Assembly: GCA_027972325.1 (NCBI GenBank)
Contig: JAPMOS010000002.1
Coordinates: 365,501-429,500, forward strand
Source: Paratrimastix pyriformis
Lineage: Eukaryota > Preaxostyla > Paratrimastigidae
Reading direction: 5' to 3'
Length of the DNA stretch: 64,000 bases
The translations under genes were made by a program, and so were the position numbers. Positions 21,324 through 38,967 of the stretch are shown here, in pieces. The notes beneath the pieces were generated by a model that was given only the letters and a program-made list of their open reading frames with translations, did not search any database and had not been told where the DNA came from. Position 1 is the stretch's first letter; each line of letters opens with the position of its first letter.

Positions 21324-24056
21324 AGATTGAGAGGCTCGAGATTATGTGGGGAGCCAGAGGGGACCTATTTACAGAACCGGAGAAGTACTGGAAAAAGGCG
21401 ATATGCTATGGGCCGATGGTAGGGACAGCGACGCGAATCATGAAAGGGCTCGGGATGAAAACCCGGATGACGGGAGAACTAGCGTCGACTCTGGAGGCTC
21501 GGGATAAACTCATCGGAGAGATTGTGCCGGAGCTCAAGGTGGGGACATTAAGGAGGATGGCCAGGAGGAAATTCCGCAAACTATCGGATATAGTGGACGG
21601 GAATGAATTGAGGAGTGTGAAAGGCAAACCACAATGGTTTAAAGCACTCAAGGCAAAAGTGTGTCAGGTAGGAGGCTTAAGGTTGAAACCGGAGTATGCG
21701 CTGTCAGACGAGGAAAGGACGGAACGAGGAGTCGTGCACGAACAGAGCCTGGCTCGGGAGGATGGGGCGCAACAGAGGCAATACCCTGGACAAGGGGGTC
21801 AGAAGAGAATTTTTTACACAGACGGGTCGTCTTCGGGCAATGGGAAGACGAGAAGAGCGGGGTTCGCTGTCGTGGAAAGGCTGGAGGGGGGAGTTGAGTG
21901 TCGGTGGTCGGATAGGTGCTCTGGTGTGAAGCAGTCAAATAATGAGGCGGAGCTAGAAGCAATATGGAAGGGGATTGAATTGGCACAAGGGGCTGATGTG
22001 GAGATTCGCACTGATAGTAAATATGCGCAAGGTTGGGTTAGACGTTTTCTTCGGGCTAAGGAGGCGAGGACAGTGATACCGAGAGGAGACCTGATTGGGA
22101 AGAACACTTGGTCAATGCTTGAAATGGTGCAGGAGGAGGTGCAGAGATATCCAGGGGCAATATCGGTCGTATGGGTGAAGGGACACCAGAAGATAGACCC
22201 AGGAAACCAGGATGCAATTGGGAACGGGATGGCGGATACGGAGGCGAAGAAAGGGGCAGATAAACCGATGGTAGCAGTAACGGAGGTAAAAGCTGGAGTA
22301 TGGCTAGAAGTGGGGGAAGAAAGAGTTGAATCCAACTATAAACAACTGATAAAGGAGAGGCAGATGGAGCTCAGAGTGAGCGGGGCTGAAACAAAGCCAA
22401 AGAACGCCATGTTGCTGATACAGAGAAGCTCCAAGAACGTAGATAAAAACCGGGAGAGGCTGGTCAAGCTGACCAACTTGAGAGGGTATTATTCGGCAAT
22501 GACACAAAGATACTTGACAGAGAACGTGAGGGCGGAAATACGGGCGCACAAGGGTGAGTTCAAGAATGAAGAGGAGAAAAGAAAGGCAAAGAAATGTCCA
22601 TTGTGTGGAATGAGGGATTCATTCAGGCACATGATCCTTGTGTGCCCAGGGACGAGGGCTGCCCGGGAGAAGAGATTCAGGGAACAGCAGGCTTCTGAGA
22701 GAGACGCACTTGATAAGTGGTTGAAAGAGGAGGATGACATAGCCGGGATGAAGGAGGCGCAGAAAGTCCGGGTCGAGGCAGAAGAGGTGCAAGTACTGCA
22801 AGCAGTGGGGGCAGTGCAGCAAGACGATGGATTGATAGCATTCCGAGGAAAGATGATAGAAAAGGGGGTGTTCTGGAAGCTGTTTCGGAGGTATCGGCAG
22901 GGGGCTCTGAAGAAAGGGAAGAGCTGGGAGGAGATGACCACGGGGTTTGTGGAAGAGGTCGTGAGGCTTCATGAACGGTATACACATGGGACGGTGCTAG
23001 ATGGGCAGAGAGTCGTAAAGGACGAGAATGCGTGGGCCACGCCGCACCAATGGAGCACTGTAATGGCGGATGCATTTGGATTAAATACAATGCTCTTCTG
23101 TCATCCTGGGAATATGGATCCGACGTACGAGGAATACTGCACTCCAGCGAAGGAGGATGAAGTGTTTGGAGCAATGTTCGACGGACTCGAGAGAGTAGTT
23201 GAGGATAGCGAGCTCTTGGCTTTTGCGAACCCTGAATACGAACAGGCGGCAATGGATCAGCTCTTTCGGAGAATCGCCGAAAGGCTGAAGAACCCGAGAG
23301 CCATGAGGTGTGTGATGGTGATCCCATACGGATCTGGAATGCCAAACAAAGACGGGGTGGGGACTGGATTGGATATTATCCGGAAAGCGATCGTAAAGGA
23401 AAAGATCGACGCGGTGGTTCGGGAGATTGCGGTGTTTGAATCAGGGACCTTCAAGTTCTGGCGAGCGAATTTCTGGAAAGACGGAGTCAGAGGTCCGGGG
23501 AATGCCCCATGGGCGGTGGGAGTAATTATGGTGGAGAATACTGTGTGCGAGGAGAAATTCCCGGTGGATGAAGAAGCCTTTGTGAAAATGAAAGGAATGA
23601 TGACAAGGCAGGCAGGGTTGCGTGGGGTTCAATTTGGAGAAGTGGGTAAACGGGGGAAGAACTGTACTATCATTGCAAGGGAAGTTCGGAAGAAAGTGGC
23701 GAGGAGGCTCGAGTGTCTTTGTAATCCGAAAGCCTATTACAAAGGAGAGTGCGAGCTGGCGGCGGAAATGGGAATTTTGGATGTTTGGACAGAGAGAGAA
23801 TGGAAGAAGGCAAAAATAAGCACGAAAAAGTGGGGAGAAACTTTCCGGATTGCGCGTGAGCTGAGACCGATCTCCCCCTGAGGGTCGAGCCCACCCTCCC
23901 CGAAAAGGGAGGAGGGTGTGGGCTGAGAGGGCGCTGTACCCGCCAAAGGGCGGGCCAGCGTCGGGTGGTCAGGGGCCTAGGCCCTGGGCCGCCAATGGGA
24001 GCCTGCACCTGCCCAGTAATCTCGGTTTCTGGGTTGGGTTTGATTAAAAAAAAAAA
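21324..24056 (+). mobile_element. LINE (non-LTR retrotransposon) insertion, probably 5'-truncated
   Basis: A 2733-bp element is bounded by 15-bp direct repeats and ends in eleven A residues (24046-24056). It contains one open frame (21344-23881) and a roughly 165-nt 3' region with several hairpin-forming arms (CCCTCCCC/GGGAGGAGGG and CCCGCC/GGGCGGG). No reverse transcriptase is present, so it is either a 5'-truncated copy or a non-autonomous element. The identical target duplications and unbroken frame suggest a recent insertion. Its codons are AT-richer than the flanking genes. Confidence 0.85.
21344..23881 (+). CDS. LINE-encoded RNase H / zinc motif / methyltransferase-like protein
   Basis: An 845-residue open frame. 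Residues about 163-310 are a type I RNase H with all four acidic positions visible: FYTDGSSSGNG, NNEAELEAIWKGI, EIRTDSKYAQGWV and VKGHQKID...NGMADTEAKKGA. A zinc-type motif follows (KKCPLCGMRDSFRHMILVCP), as is common after RNase H in LINE ORF2 proteins. The last 300 residues contain WATPHQWSTVMADAFG, YEEYCTPAKEDEVFGAMFDG and FANPEYEQAAMDQLFRRI. Their order and spacing recall PCIF1/Dam-type N6-adenine methyltransferases, but the catalytic NPPF/NPPY site reads NPEY, so activity is doubtful. The N-terminal 150 residues are unassigned. The ATG at 21344 lies 20 bp inside the insertion and may be fortuitous. Confidence 0.7.
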   Translation: MWGARGDLFTEPEKYWKKAICYGPMVGTATRIMKGLGMKTRMTGELASTLEARDKLIGEIVPELKVGTLRRMARRKFRKLSDIVDGNELRSVKGKPQWFKALKAKVCQVGGLRLKPEYALSDEERTERGVVHEQSLAREDGAQQRQYPGQGGQKRIFYTDGSSSGNGKTRRAGFAVVERLEGGVECRWSDRCSGVKQSNNEAELEAIWKGIELAQGADVEIRTDSKYAQGWVRRFLRAKEARTVIPRGDLIGKNTWSMLEMVQEEVQRYPGAISVVWVKGHQKIDPGNQDAIGNGMADTEAKKGADKPMVAVTEVKAGVWLEVGEERVESNYKQLIKERQMELRVSGAETKPKNAMLLIQRSSKNVDKNRERLVKLTNLRGYYSAMTQRYLTENVRAEIRAHKGEFKNEEEKRKAKKCPLCGMRDSFRHMILVCPGTRAAREKRFREQQASERDALDKWLKEEDDIAGMKEAQKVRVEAEEVQVLQAVGAVQQDDGLIAFRGKMIEKGVFWKLFRRYRQGALKKGKSWEEMTTGFVEEVVRLHERYTHGTVLDGQRVVKDENAWATPHQWSTVMADAFGLNTMLFCHPGNMDPTYEEYCTPAKEDEVFGAMFDGLERVVEDSELLAFANPEYEQAAMDQLFRRIAERLKNPRAMRCVMVIPYGSGMPNKDGVGTGLDIIRKAIVKEKIDAVVREIAVFESGTFKFWRANFWKDGVRGPGNAPWAVGVIMVENTVCEEKFPVDEEAFVKMKGMMTRQAGLRGVQFGEVGKRGKNCTIIAREVRKKVARRLECLCNPKAYYKGECELAAEMGILDVWTEREWKKAKISTKKWGETFRIARELRPISP

Positions 24057-24071
24057 ACAACCGCCCAGGCA
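24057..24071 (+). repeat. Right target-site duplication (15 bp)
   Basis: An exact copy of 21309-21323, directly after the A tract of the LINE and five bases before the start codon of LRR gene 4. Confidence 0.9.
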
Positions 24072-24076
24072 GCCGG

Positions 24077-26566
24077 CATGTCCTCACAGAGTAAGTGCCA
24101 CAAGGTTGGTCTTTGCTCACTTATCTCCTGAATCACTTCGTCTCTTCGGCGGTCCAGGTTGAAAAGAATACCCCAACCTCATCGATGGTCGGCAACGATC
24201 TTTGGGTACGCTTCCCTCCCGAGCTTCTGCGGGCCATTGTGGAGGCGTCTCCATGTTCAATCCATACATACGTTCAGTTGCTGGGCCTTTCACATGCCGT
24301 TCGTGCGAACATTCGGGGCACCCCCCGAGAACTGTGCCTTCCTCAGCTCGACCCGATCCTGCCCTCCATCACACCCGTCATCACCCCCGATGCCCTGGCA
24401 GCGCTCGTTGGGCCCTGCAAATCCCTCCACAAATTCGCGTTCCCCGAGGGAAGCTGGAGCTTCAACACGGCCTCTGCCGGCGACGGCTGGGTGGATGAGG
24501 CCTTTGGGGGGCACACCCAGCTGACCGTTCTCGCACAACTCCCCGAGCTCCCCGAACCTGACTTCGAGCGGATCCTGAGCCACCTGCCCGGGCTGGTGAA
24601 GCTCACGGTCAACTCGTGTGTCATCGTGGGCACTCGCCTGCTGGCTGCCCTGGCCCGCTCCTGCCCCGGCCTCCAGGTGCTGCGTGGCGTTGTCTCGGAC
24701 TGGTTTCCCTTGGACTTCGCTCCGCTGGCCCCCCTCTCGGGCGTCCTCAAGGAGCTTGATCTTCGCGACAAGGGGCGGATGGACTCGGTGGAGAGTCTGG
24801 TCGCCCTCGTGCCCACCCTGTCGGCCGTGACCAGCCTGAGGCTTCCCTCCTGCCCGCCTGCAGCCCTCGAGCCCATCGCCTCCCACCTGACCTCCCTCGA
24901 GCTGTTGAGCGAGCAGAGCGACCTGCCCAGCCCGTGCCTCTGCCACCTGGAGACACTCTCGTTGCTTCTCTCCCAATGCCCCTCCTTGGATCCGCTGACC
25001 CGGCTGCTGGCCGCCAACCAGGCCACCCTGCGCAGCCTGAAGCTCACCCTGAAGAAGAACAAAGGGGATGTATCGGCCCTGATGGATTCGATGCGTGCCC
25101 TGCGCCAACTGAGGCACCTGGAGCTGCAAGTGAAGGACGCCGAGTGCTCCCTCTCCGACTTGCCGCCCGCGCTGATCAACCGGCTGCAGCATCTCAACCT
25201 CTCCCTCGACACCAACGAGGAGAAAGCTCTGCTCATCGCCAGCCGCCGCCTCCGGCGGCTCTACCTCACGGAGAACTCGCTCTGGGGCGGGCTGGTGGTC
25301 GACTGTCCCGCCCTGGTGGAGCTCGACCTGACGGACGCCTTCACCGGCATGACCGCCGTCATGTGCCCCCGGCTTCGCATCCTCCGGGTGTGCACCGCCC
25401 AGAGCCTGGACGAGGTGGCTCCCAGGCCCATGCCCAACCTGGAGGAGGCCGTCTTCAGTCGGGGGCCTTTGGAGAACCCCACGTGGCTGCTGACCGGGTC
25501 CCCGCGGCTGCGCGTGCTGTCCGGCGTCCACATTGCCCAACCCGACCTGCTGGCCAGCCTGCTGGGCGCCTGCGGGTCGCTGGTCCGCCTGGAGGGGCTG
25601 CAACTGGATGTGACCCGGCTCCCCAACCCGCTCGTCCTGCGGCTGCCGGGGCAGCTGGAACACCTCGACCTGCACATCGAGGGGAGCAGCAGGCGCCGCG
25701 ACGAAGACGAGCCGCCGTCACTCGACCTGCAAGTGGAGGCCCCGGGGCTCCTCGTCTTCTCCCTGAGCATCCCTGACAAGTCCAACCTGCCCTCCGTCCA
25801 GGTGCGGCTGCCCGACTGCCCGCACCTGGATCGCCTCTGCCTCGACTCGCAAGATGCCACGATCTTCCTCCAGCTGGACGAAGACGAAGGTGAGGAGGAG
25901 GAGAAGGAGGAGGAGAAGGAGGAGGAGGAGGAGGAGGAGGAGGAGGAGGAAGAAGAAGAAGAAGAAGAAGAAGAGGAAGAGGAGGAAGAAGAAGAAGAAG
26001 AGGAGGAGGAAGAAGAGGAGGAGAAGGAGGAGGAGGAAGAAGAAGAAGAGGGGGAGAAGAAGAAGAAGAGGAGGAGAACGAAGAAGAAGATGGTGATGAA
26101 GAAGAAGAAGATGATGATGAAGAAGAAGGAGGAGGGGGAGGGGGAGGAGAAGAAGGAGGGGGAGGCGGCGATGCAGCCCCGGAGCCTCAAAATCGAGGGT
26201 GGGTGCGGTCTCGGTGCGGACAGCCTGCTTGACCTGCTGACCCGACACGGGTCCCGGCTGCGCGAGATCTTCCTGGTTGACGAACCTGAGGCTGAGGACT
26301 GGCCCAAACTGGCGAAGGCCCTGTCCGGGCTGCCCCGGCTGACCCGCCTCACACTGGATGTCTCCGAGGCACCCTCGCCCCTGTCGCTCGCCTGCCCCCG
26401 GCTGCGGACGCTCAACTTGCACGAGATGTCCGACAGTCTCGAGGTGGAGCTGAACTGCCCCCGGCTGGAGAAGCTTCGGGGCATTGAGGACGATGAGCAG
26501 CTGACCTTGCACCTGCCCCTCCCCGGCCTGCTCATCAACCCGCGCGATTCCCCAGCCCCGGGATGA
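24077..26566 (+). CDS. F-box-like/LRR family protein 4, with acidic insert
   Basis: Exon 1 is 24077-24103 (MSSQSKCHK) and exon 2 is 24158-26566, with a 54-nt intron (donor GTTGGT, acceptor CAG) in phase 0; 811 residues. The short first exon resembles MSQSAAAQK of gene 7, which supports the model. The family order is intact: FPPELLRAIVEASPC, GWVDEAFGGHTQLTVL, LARSCPGLQVLR, LRLPGQLEHLDLHIEG, SLDLQVEAPGLLVFSL. A roughly 280-bp GAG/GAA tract then encodes about 95 mostly Glu/Lys residues between two LRR blocks. The C-terminal LLDLLTRHGSRLREI and LACPRLRTL repeats follow, but the DPSRQLE ending has diverged. The LINE ends five bases before its start codon, so its original promoter has been displaced by 2.7 kb. 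Confidence 0.85.
25886..26170 (+). repeat. (GAG)n/(GAA)n purine tract in a coding exon
   Basis: An almost pure purine trinucleotide tract that stays in frame within LRR gene 4. Mirror-type purine tracts like this can form triplex DNA. Confidence 0.9.
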
Positions 26567-27339
26567 GGTGGCCGTCCCCCCTCCCCACTCTCTCCTCCCA
26601 CTCCCCCTTCCCCTTCCCCTTCCCCCCTTCCACCTTCCACCCTTCCACCTTCCACCCTTCCACCCTTCCACCCTTCCACCATTCCACCCCACCCCCACCC
26701 CCCACCCCCACCCCCCCCCCTCCCCCTTCCCATGATTTGACGTGCCTGTCCCCTTGGCTTGAAGACTCCCAAGCCACATGGATTCCTCTCTGATTCATGG
26801 GAATGGTCGGCTGCCGGGGCTCACCTCCCCTCTCCAGGAATCTTGAGGGTCTCGATTCGATGTGGGGATGCTGCTGGATAAGGGAGGCCGGGCGAGGTGA
26901 GGATGGCCATGGGGTGAGGATGACCAGGGTGTGTGGATGATCGATTACTCGGGGGACGGGACCAACATACATGGACACAACCACACATTTTCTCGAGAAA
27001 AAAACTCACTTCAACTGTGATCAGTCTCGGACCGGAATCAATCGCGAGGCAAAGAGGAAAAAGGGGGAAAAACGTGTTGGCCCGGGGACAATGGGGCAAT
27101 TGCCGGAGAAGAACGATGAAAGGGGGGAGGGAAGAAAGAAAGAGAGGGAAGAGGAGACGATACAAAAGGAAAAGAAGAGGATTCATTTCAAGAAAAGGGA
27201 CAAAAAAAAGGAAACGGCCGAGTGAGCTCGCTGACCTGAGGGGTCAAGCAGCTGAAGCGACAGATTGTGCCGCCTGATTCCCAGAGCGAAAGGGTCGATG
27301 TCTCAAAGGTTTTTGGCTCCCCCATTTTCTTCCACCATC
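26567..27339. other. Intergenic between LRR gene 4 and LRR relic 5
   Basis: Contains a CCCTTCCA-type pyrimidine minisatellite (26590-26730) and a purine-rich AAGGGG/GAAAGA stretch (27055-27215). No gene is recognised. Confidence 0.55.
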
Positions 27340-29965
27340 TGACTTCCCACCCATCTCCCAGCAGCCAGCAACAACCATCCGCCGATGATACCATTCTCCT
27401 GACGACGAGCGCCGGAGTCCTGTCAGAACATTGTGCCACCACTCAAAGTTGTTCCGGAGGTGCAGTCGAAGGAGATGAGGATGGAAAAAGAGTTGATCAC
27501 CGGGAAAGACCTGATCATACCATGACATCGGAAGAGCAGCCGCTCACTGAACCAGACAAAGGAGAACAGATTCCGTCCTACACATGTTCTTCACAAAAGA
27601 TCTGCTCTACTCAGCTCTTCGCCATTTTTTCTGACACGTTCCATTGCGGTGGCGAAGATAGCCCCGGCAAGAGACGATCTCGATCTATGGGGCCGCATCA
27701 TCCCACCCGAACTGCTTCCAGGTTTCCTTAAGGCCTCTCCGTGCCCCCTTAATACCTACCTTCAGCTGTTGAGATTCGGGGCACTCCGACCCAACTTTCC
27801 TTTGAAGCGGCTGATTTCGACCCCCTCCTGTTCGACCGACTCTGTATCACCACCGATGCCCTGGCCGCCATTGTCGGACCCTGCAAATCCCTCACCACCT
27901 CTCCTTCCCCAAGGAGATTGTCTCCACCGTGGCCGAGGAGGCCGCCTGTGCCGCCGGTGGCTGGGTTGATGAGGCATTTGGGCGACATACCCAACTGATC
28001 GCCCTCCGGCAGCTCCCCTCGCTCCCCGAAACTGTCATCGAGCGCATCCTGAGCTACCTACCCGGCCTGAGGGAACTCACGGTCGACCCGGACTACCCCA
28101 TCATGAACACCCGCCTGCTGGCTTCCCTGGCCCGCTCCTGCCCCGGCCTCCAGATGCTGCAATGCCCCCATCTCAATGACTGCGAGAATAACTACGCCGA
28201 GCCGATCGACCTCGCTGCCCTGAGGCCCATCTCGGGCGTCCTCAAAGAGCTCGATCTTCGTGGAATGGTATACACTGAAGAAACACTGCAACCCTTTGTG
28301 AGGAGCCTCTCGGCCGTGACCAGCCTGAAGCTCTCCTGTCCTTGCCCGGAAGCAGCCCTCGAGCAGATCGCCCCTCACCTGACCCACCTCGAGATGAGCG
28401 GTCGGCCCTTTGGAGAACTTCCCGACGGCCTGTGGCTCTGCCAACTGGAGGAGCTCGCCTTGGACAAGATCGGAGTCACGGCTTTGCTGGGTGAGCTGCT
28501 GCTGGACGAAAACCAGGCCACCTTGCGCAGCCTCAAACACAAACTGGAGTTCGAACATAAGTACGAAGACAACTACCTCATCCTGAAGAATCTGAAGGCC
28601 CCGCTGCGCGCCCTGACCCATCTGACCCGGCTGGATTTGGATTTGGACTACTACTCCGCCTCTTTCCTGCCGCCCGATCTGATCGATCATTTGGAAGACC
28701 TCAGTCTAGCTCACACGAAAAAGTCCATCCGGATCGCCAGCAGCTGCCTCAAGCGGTTGCGCCTCCGTACAGACTATGCCCGCGTAGTGCTTGACTGCCC
28801 CGCCCTGGTGGAGCTCGATCTGACCGGGTCAGAGGGCTGCCGTCTGGCTTCAATGCACTGCCCTCGGCTCCGCATCCTCAGGTTGCCCTTGACTGCCACG
28901 TGCATGGACGGGGTGCTCCTCCTGCCCGACCTGGAAGTGGCCTCCTGCATTCGGGATCAGTCCGAGAACAACGCAAGACTGGTGTCCGACTGGGTACTGA
29001 GCCGGGGTCGGTCCGAGAACAACGCAAGACTGGTGGACCCCGACTGGCTCCTGAACGGATCGTTGCCGCGTCTGCGGGTGCTCTCCGGTATCTGGCTGAC
29101 CCGGACCGACCTGCTGGCCAGGCTGTATGCCTGCGGGTCGCTGGTCCGCCTGGAGTGGCTGCATTTGGATGTGACCCCCCGGCTCTCCACTAACCCGCTC
29201 GTCCTGCGGCTTCCGAGGCAGCTGGAGCACCTCGAGATGGAGATCGGACGGAGCGCTCAGCGTGGGCTGCCGCCACCTGTCGACCTGCAAGTGGAGGCCC
29301 CCGGGCTCCTCGACTTCTTCTTGACCATCCCGGACAAGTCCCTGCCCTCCGTCCGGACGCGGTTCAACTGCCCGCACCTGGATCGTCTCTCCCTCTTCGC
29401 GCCCTCCAGCTCACTCATCCTCCAGATGGACGAAGATGAGGCGGCGGCGGGGGCGCCTGTGGCGATGCAGCCCCGAAGCCTCAAAGTTGACGGCTGTCTC
29501 GATGAGGCCAGCCTGCTTGGCCTGCTGACTCGACACGGGGCCCGGCTGAGCACCCTCGTGGCGCACGTGGATGTGTGGCCCCAGCTGATGGAGGCGCTGT
29601 CCGGGCTGCCCCGGTTGGCCAACCTCATGATGGATGTCTCCGTGGCCCCTTCCCCTCTGCCGATTGCCTGCCCCCAGCTGCGGGAGCTCGACTTGTACGA
29701 GTTGCCCGACGAGGCCAAGGTCGTGCTGGCCTGCCCGCGACTGGAGCAGCTCTGGGGCATCAAGGACCCGAGTCGCCAGCTGGAGCTTGCCCTGCCCGCC
29801 CCCAAGCTGCACATCAGCGCCTGGGATGATGGTGATGCCGACGAATATGATGACGAGGATGACGAGGATCATGATGATGCTCCTGCTCCTGCCGCGCTTG
29901 AGATTGGGACAGAGAGTCTTGAGATCGCGCCACAATTGGATCCACTCTCCCCTCGTGCTTCTTGA
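27340..29965 (+). pseudogene. F-box-like/LRR family member 5, damaged N-terminus
   Basis: The body (27929-29965) is a clean family frame with GWVDEAFGRHTQLIAL, LARSCPGLQMLQC, LRLPRQLEHLEMEIG, VDLQVEAPGLLDF and DPSRQLELALPAP plus an acidic tail. The first 300 bp of the LRR region read in three different frames: IAPARDDLDLWGRIIPPEL, then IRGTPTQLSFE...ITTDALAAIVGPCK, then the body. The SLSHAVR block is missing. Upstream, 27340-27640 matches the leader exon of gene 3 (QQPSADDTILL...AGVLSEH), but the splice sites there are no longer GT/AG. It is probably a recent pseudogene or an N-terminally truncated gene. The 28960-29040 stretch holds an internal direct duplication (SENNARLV twice). Confidence 0.75.
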
Positions 29966-30744
29966 TCTTCTCGCAAATATGCTGGATGTTCTCTTTTTTG
30001 AAACCAGTGGGGCATGTGGTGGGCAGGCAGTGGGCGGGTGGGCGTGGGGCATGAGGAGGGCTTACAGACGGTCAGGTGGGGAGGTGGGTCGACCGTGCGA
30101 GAGATGAGCTTTTTCTTTTCTTTTTTTCGCTTTTACGTCAAACCAGTGGCCAAGGGAGCTTTCGACGAAAGGCATCCCCCCCCCTCCCCTCCTCCCTCCC
30201 TCCCTCCCTCTCTCTCTCTCCCTCTCTCTCTCCCTCTTTCTCCTGTAACGCGAGATGCGAAGTCCTCACAAGCACACAGCATGTCTCCGAGTGAGATAAT
30301 GAGGAGAATAGAAATGACGATCTGAGGGGACCTTCCCACGAAGAGCATCGCCGAGGTGCATTTCGGAAATTTCTGAAGGTTACAACGACAAGTGTCTGTC
30401 ATTTTAAGACTTCAGAAACTTCGATTCGCTCTCTCTCACCGGAGAAACGATCAAGAATGAAACTGCGAGTCTGGCCCCCACCGCCACCGAGCTCATCCAA
30501 CACCCGCCCAGGCAAAATTATAACGTTGATGTGCCAGCGAGAACTTTAGCCATTGAGTGCATTCGGTTATTTAGCCATTGAGTGCATTCGGTGAGATTCC
30601 GATATCTTGGGGCCGAAGCAATCCAGTCGCCACCCCATTTACGAAATTGTGAACACCTTTTTGTGCCATCAAAGACCTACGCCTGCAACGCGCTCTGCAT
30701 CCTTGCCGGCTGTATCAGGCTTACCACGGTCCAGTACGCATTTG
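29966..30744. other. Upstream region of the DDX27/DRS1 gene
   Basis: No gene is seen. It contains a CCCT-rich tract (30178-30240) and two copies of a 25-bp unit with TAGCCATTGAGTGCATTCGG at 30549 and 30574, about 170-195 bp before the predicted start codon. The latter could be a promoter element. Confidence 0.5.
30549..30594 (+). repeat. Two-copy 25-bp direct repeat
   Basis: The unit TAGCCATTGAGTGCATTCGG followed by TTATT or TGAGA occurs twice back to back. It lies in the presumed promoter of the helicase gene. Confidence 0.8.
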
Positions 30745-38419
<7,675 letters not shown>

Positions 38420-38802
38420 CCGTTGATGTCTTGCTTGTGCTGCTGTTGGTGTGCGTGTGTCTGACGAACGGCGGCCCCAAGAAGCGTTACCTGCTCAGGA
38501 GGAAGTAACCATTGACGCCTTGCTTGCGCTGCTGTTGGTGCGTCTGGATCGAACACCACGTTTTGGCCGCGTATGATCTTCGAGACGACACACCGGGAAA
38601 GCCAACCGAACGGGAGGGAATACATCTCCACCCCCTTCAGGCAAGAGCTGCCATTGCAGGGCCGAAGGGCTGTCAGCTGTGTGTGTCATGTCCCTCAAAT
38701 ATGCATCTGAAGTGTGGTCTGTGTGCGGGAGAGCTACCTGCGCAGGAGGAAGTAACCATTGATGCCGTTGCTGCTGCTGTTGGTGGGTGCCTTCTGCTGT
38801 CG

Positions 38803-38843
<41 letters not shown>

Positions 38844-38967
38844 ATGACGACGCGAGTACGACTTCGACTTCTTGAATATTAGTGAAGCACAAACAAACGA
38901 CGAAGTTCGCGATAACATCATCATAACCCCCAGGGGATAACCCCTCATGGCGAGCCCGCCGCCGGAA
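38420..38967. other. DDX27 3' flank with two partial copies of its last exon end
   Basis: The last coding bases (KKRYLRRRK stop) and about 35 bp of following sequence recur at 38472-38540 and 38732-38787. A C homopolymer of about 40 bases lies at 38803-38842. No separate gene is seen. Confidence 0.7.
38803..38842. repeat. Poly-C homopolymer
   Basis: About 40 uninterrupted C residues. Length is likely unreliable. Confidence 0.9.

Noticed and set aside
21344-23881. Host RNase H1 gene
   Set aside because: The frame lies within target-site duplications with a poly(A) tail and carries the LINE-type zinc motif after RNase H; it lacks a hybrid-binding domain.
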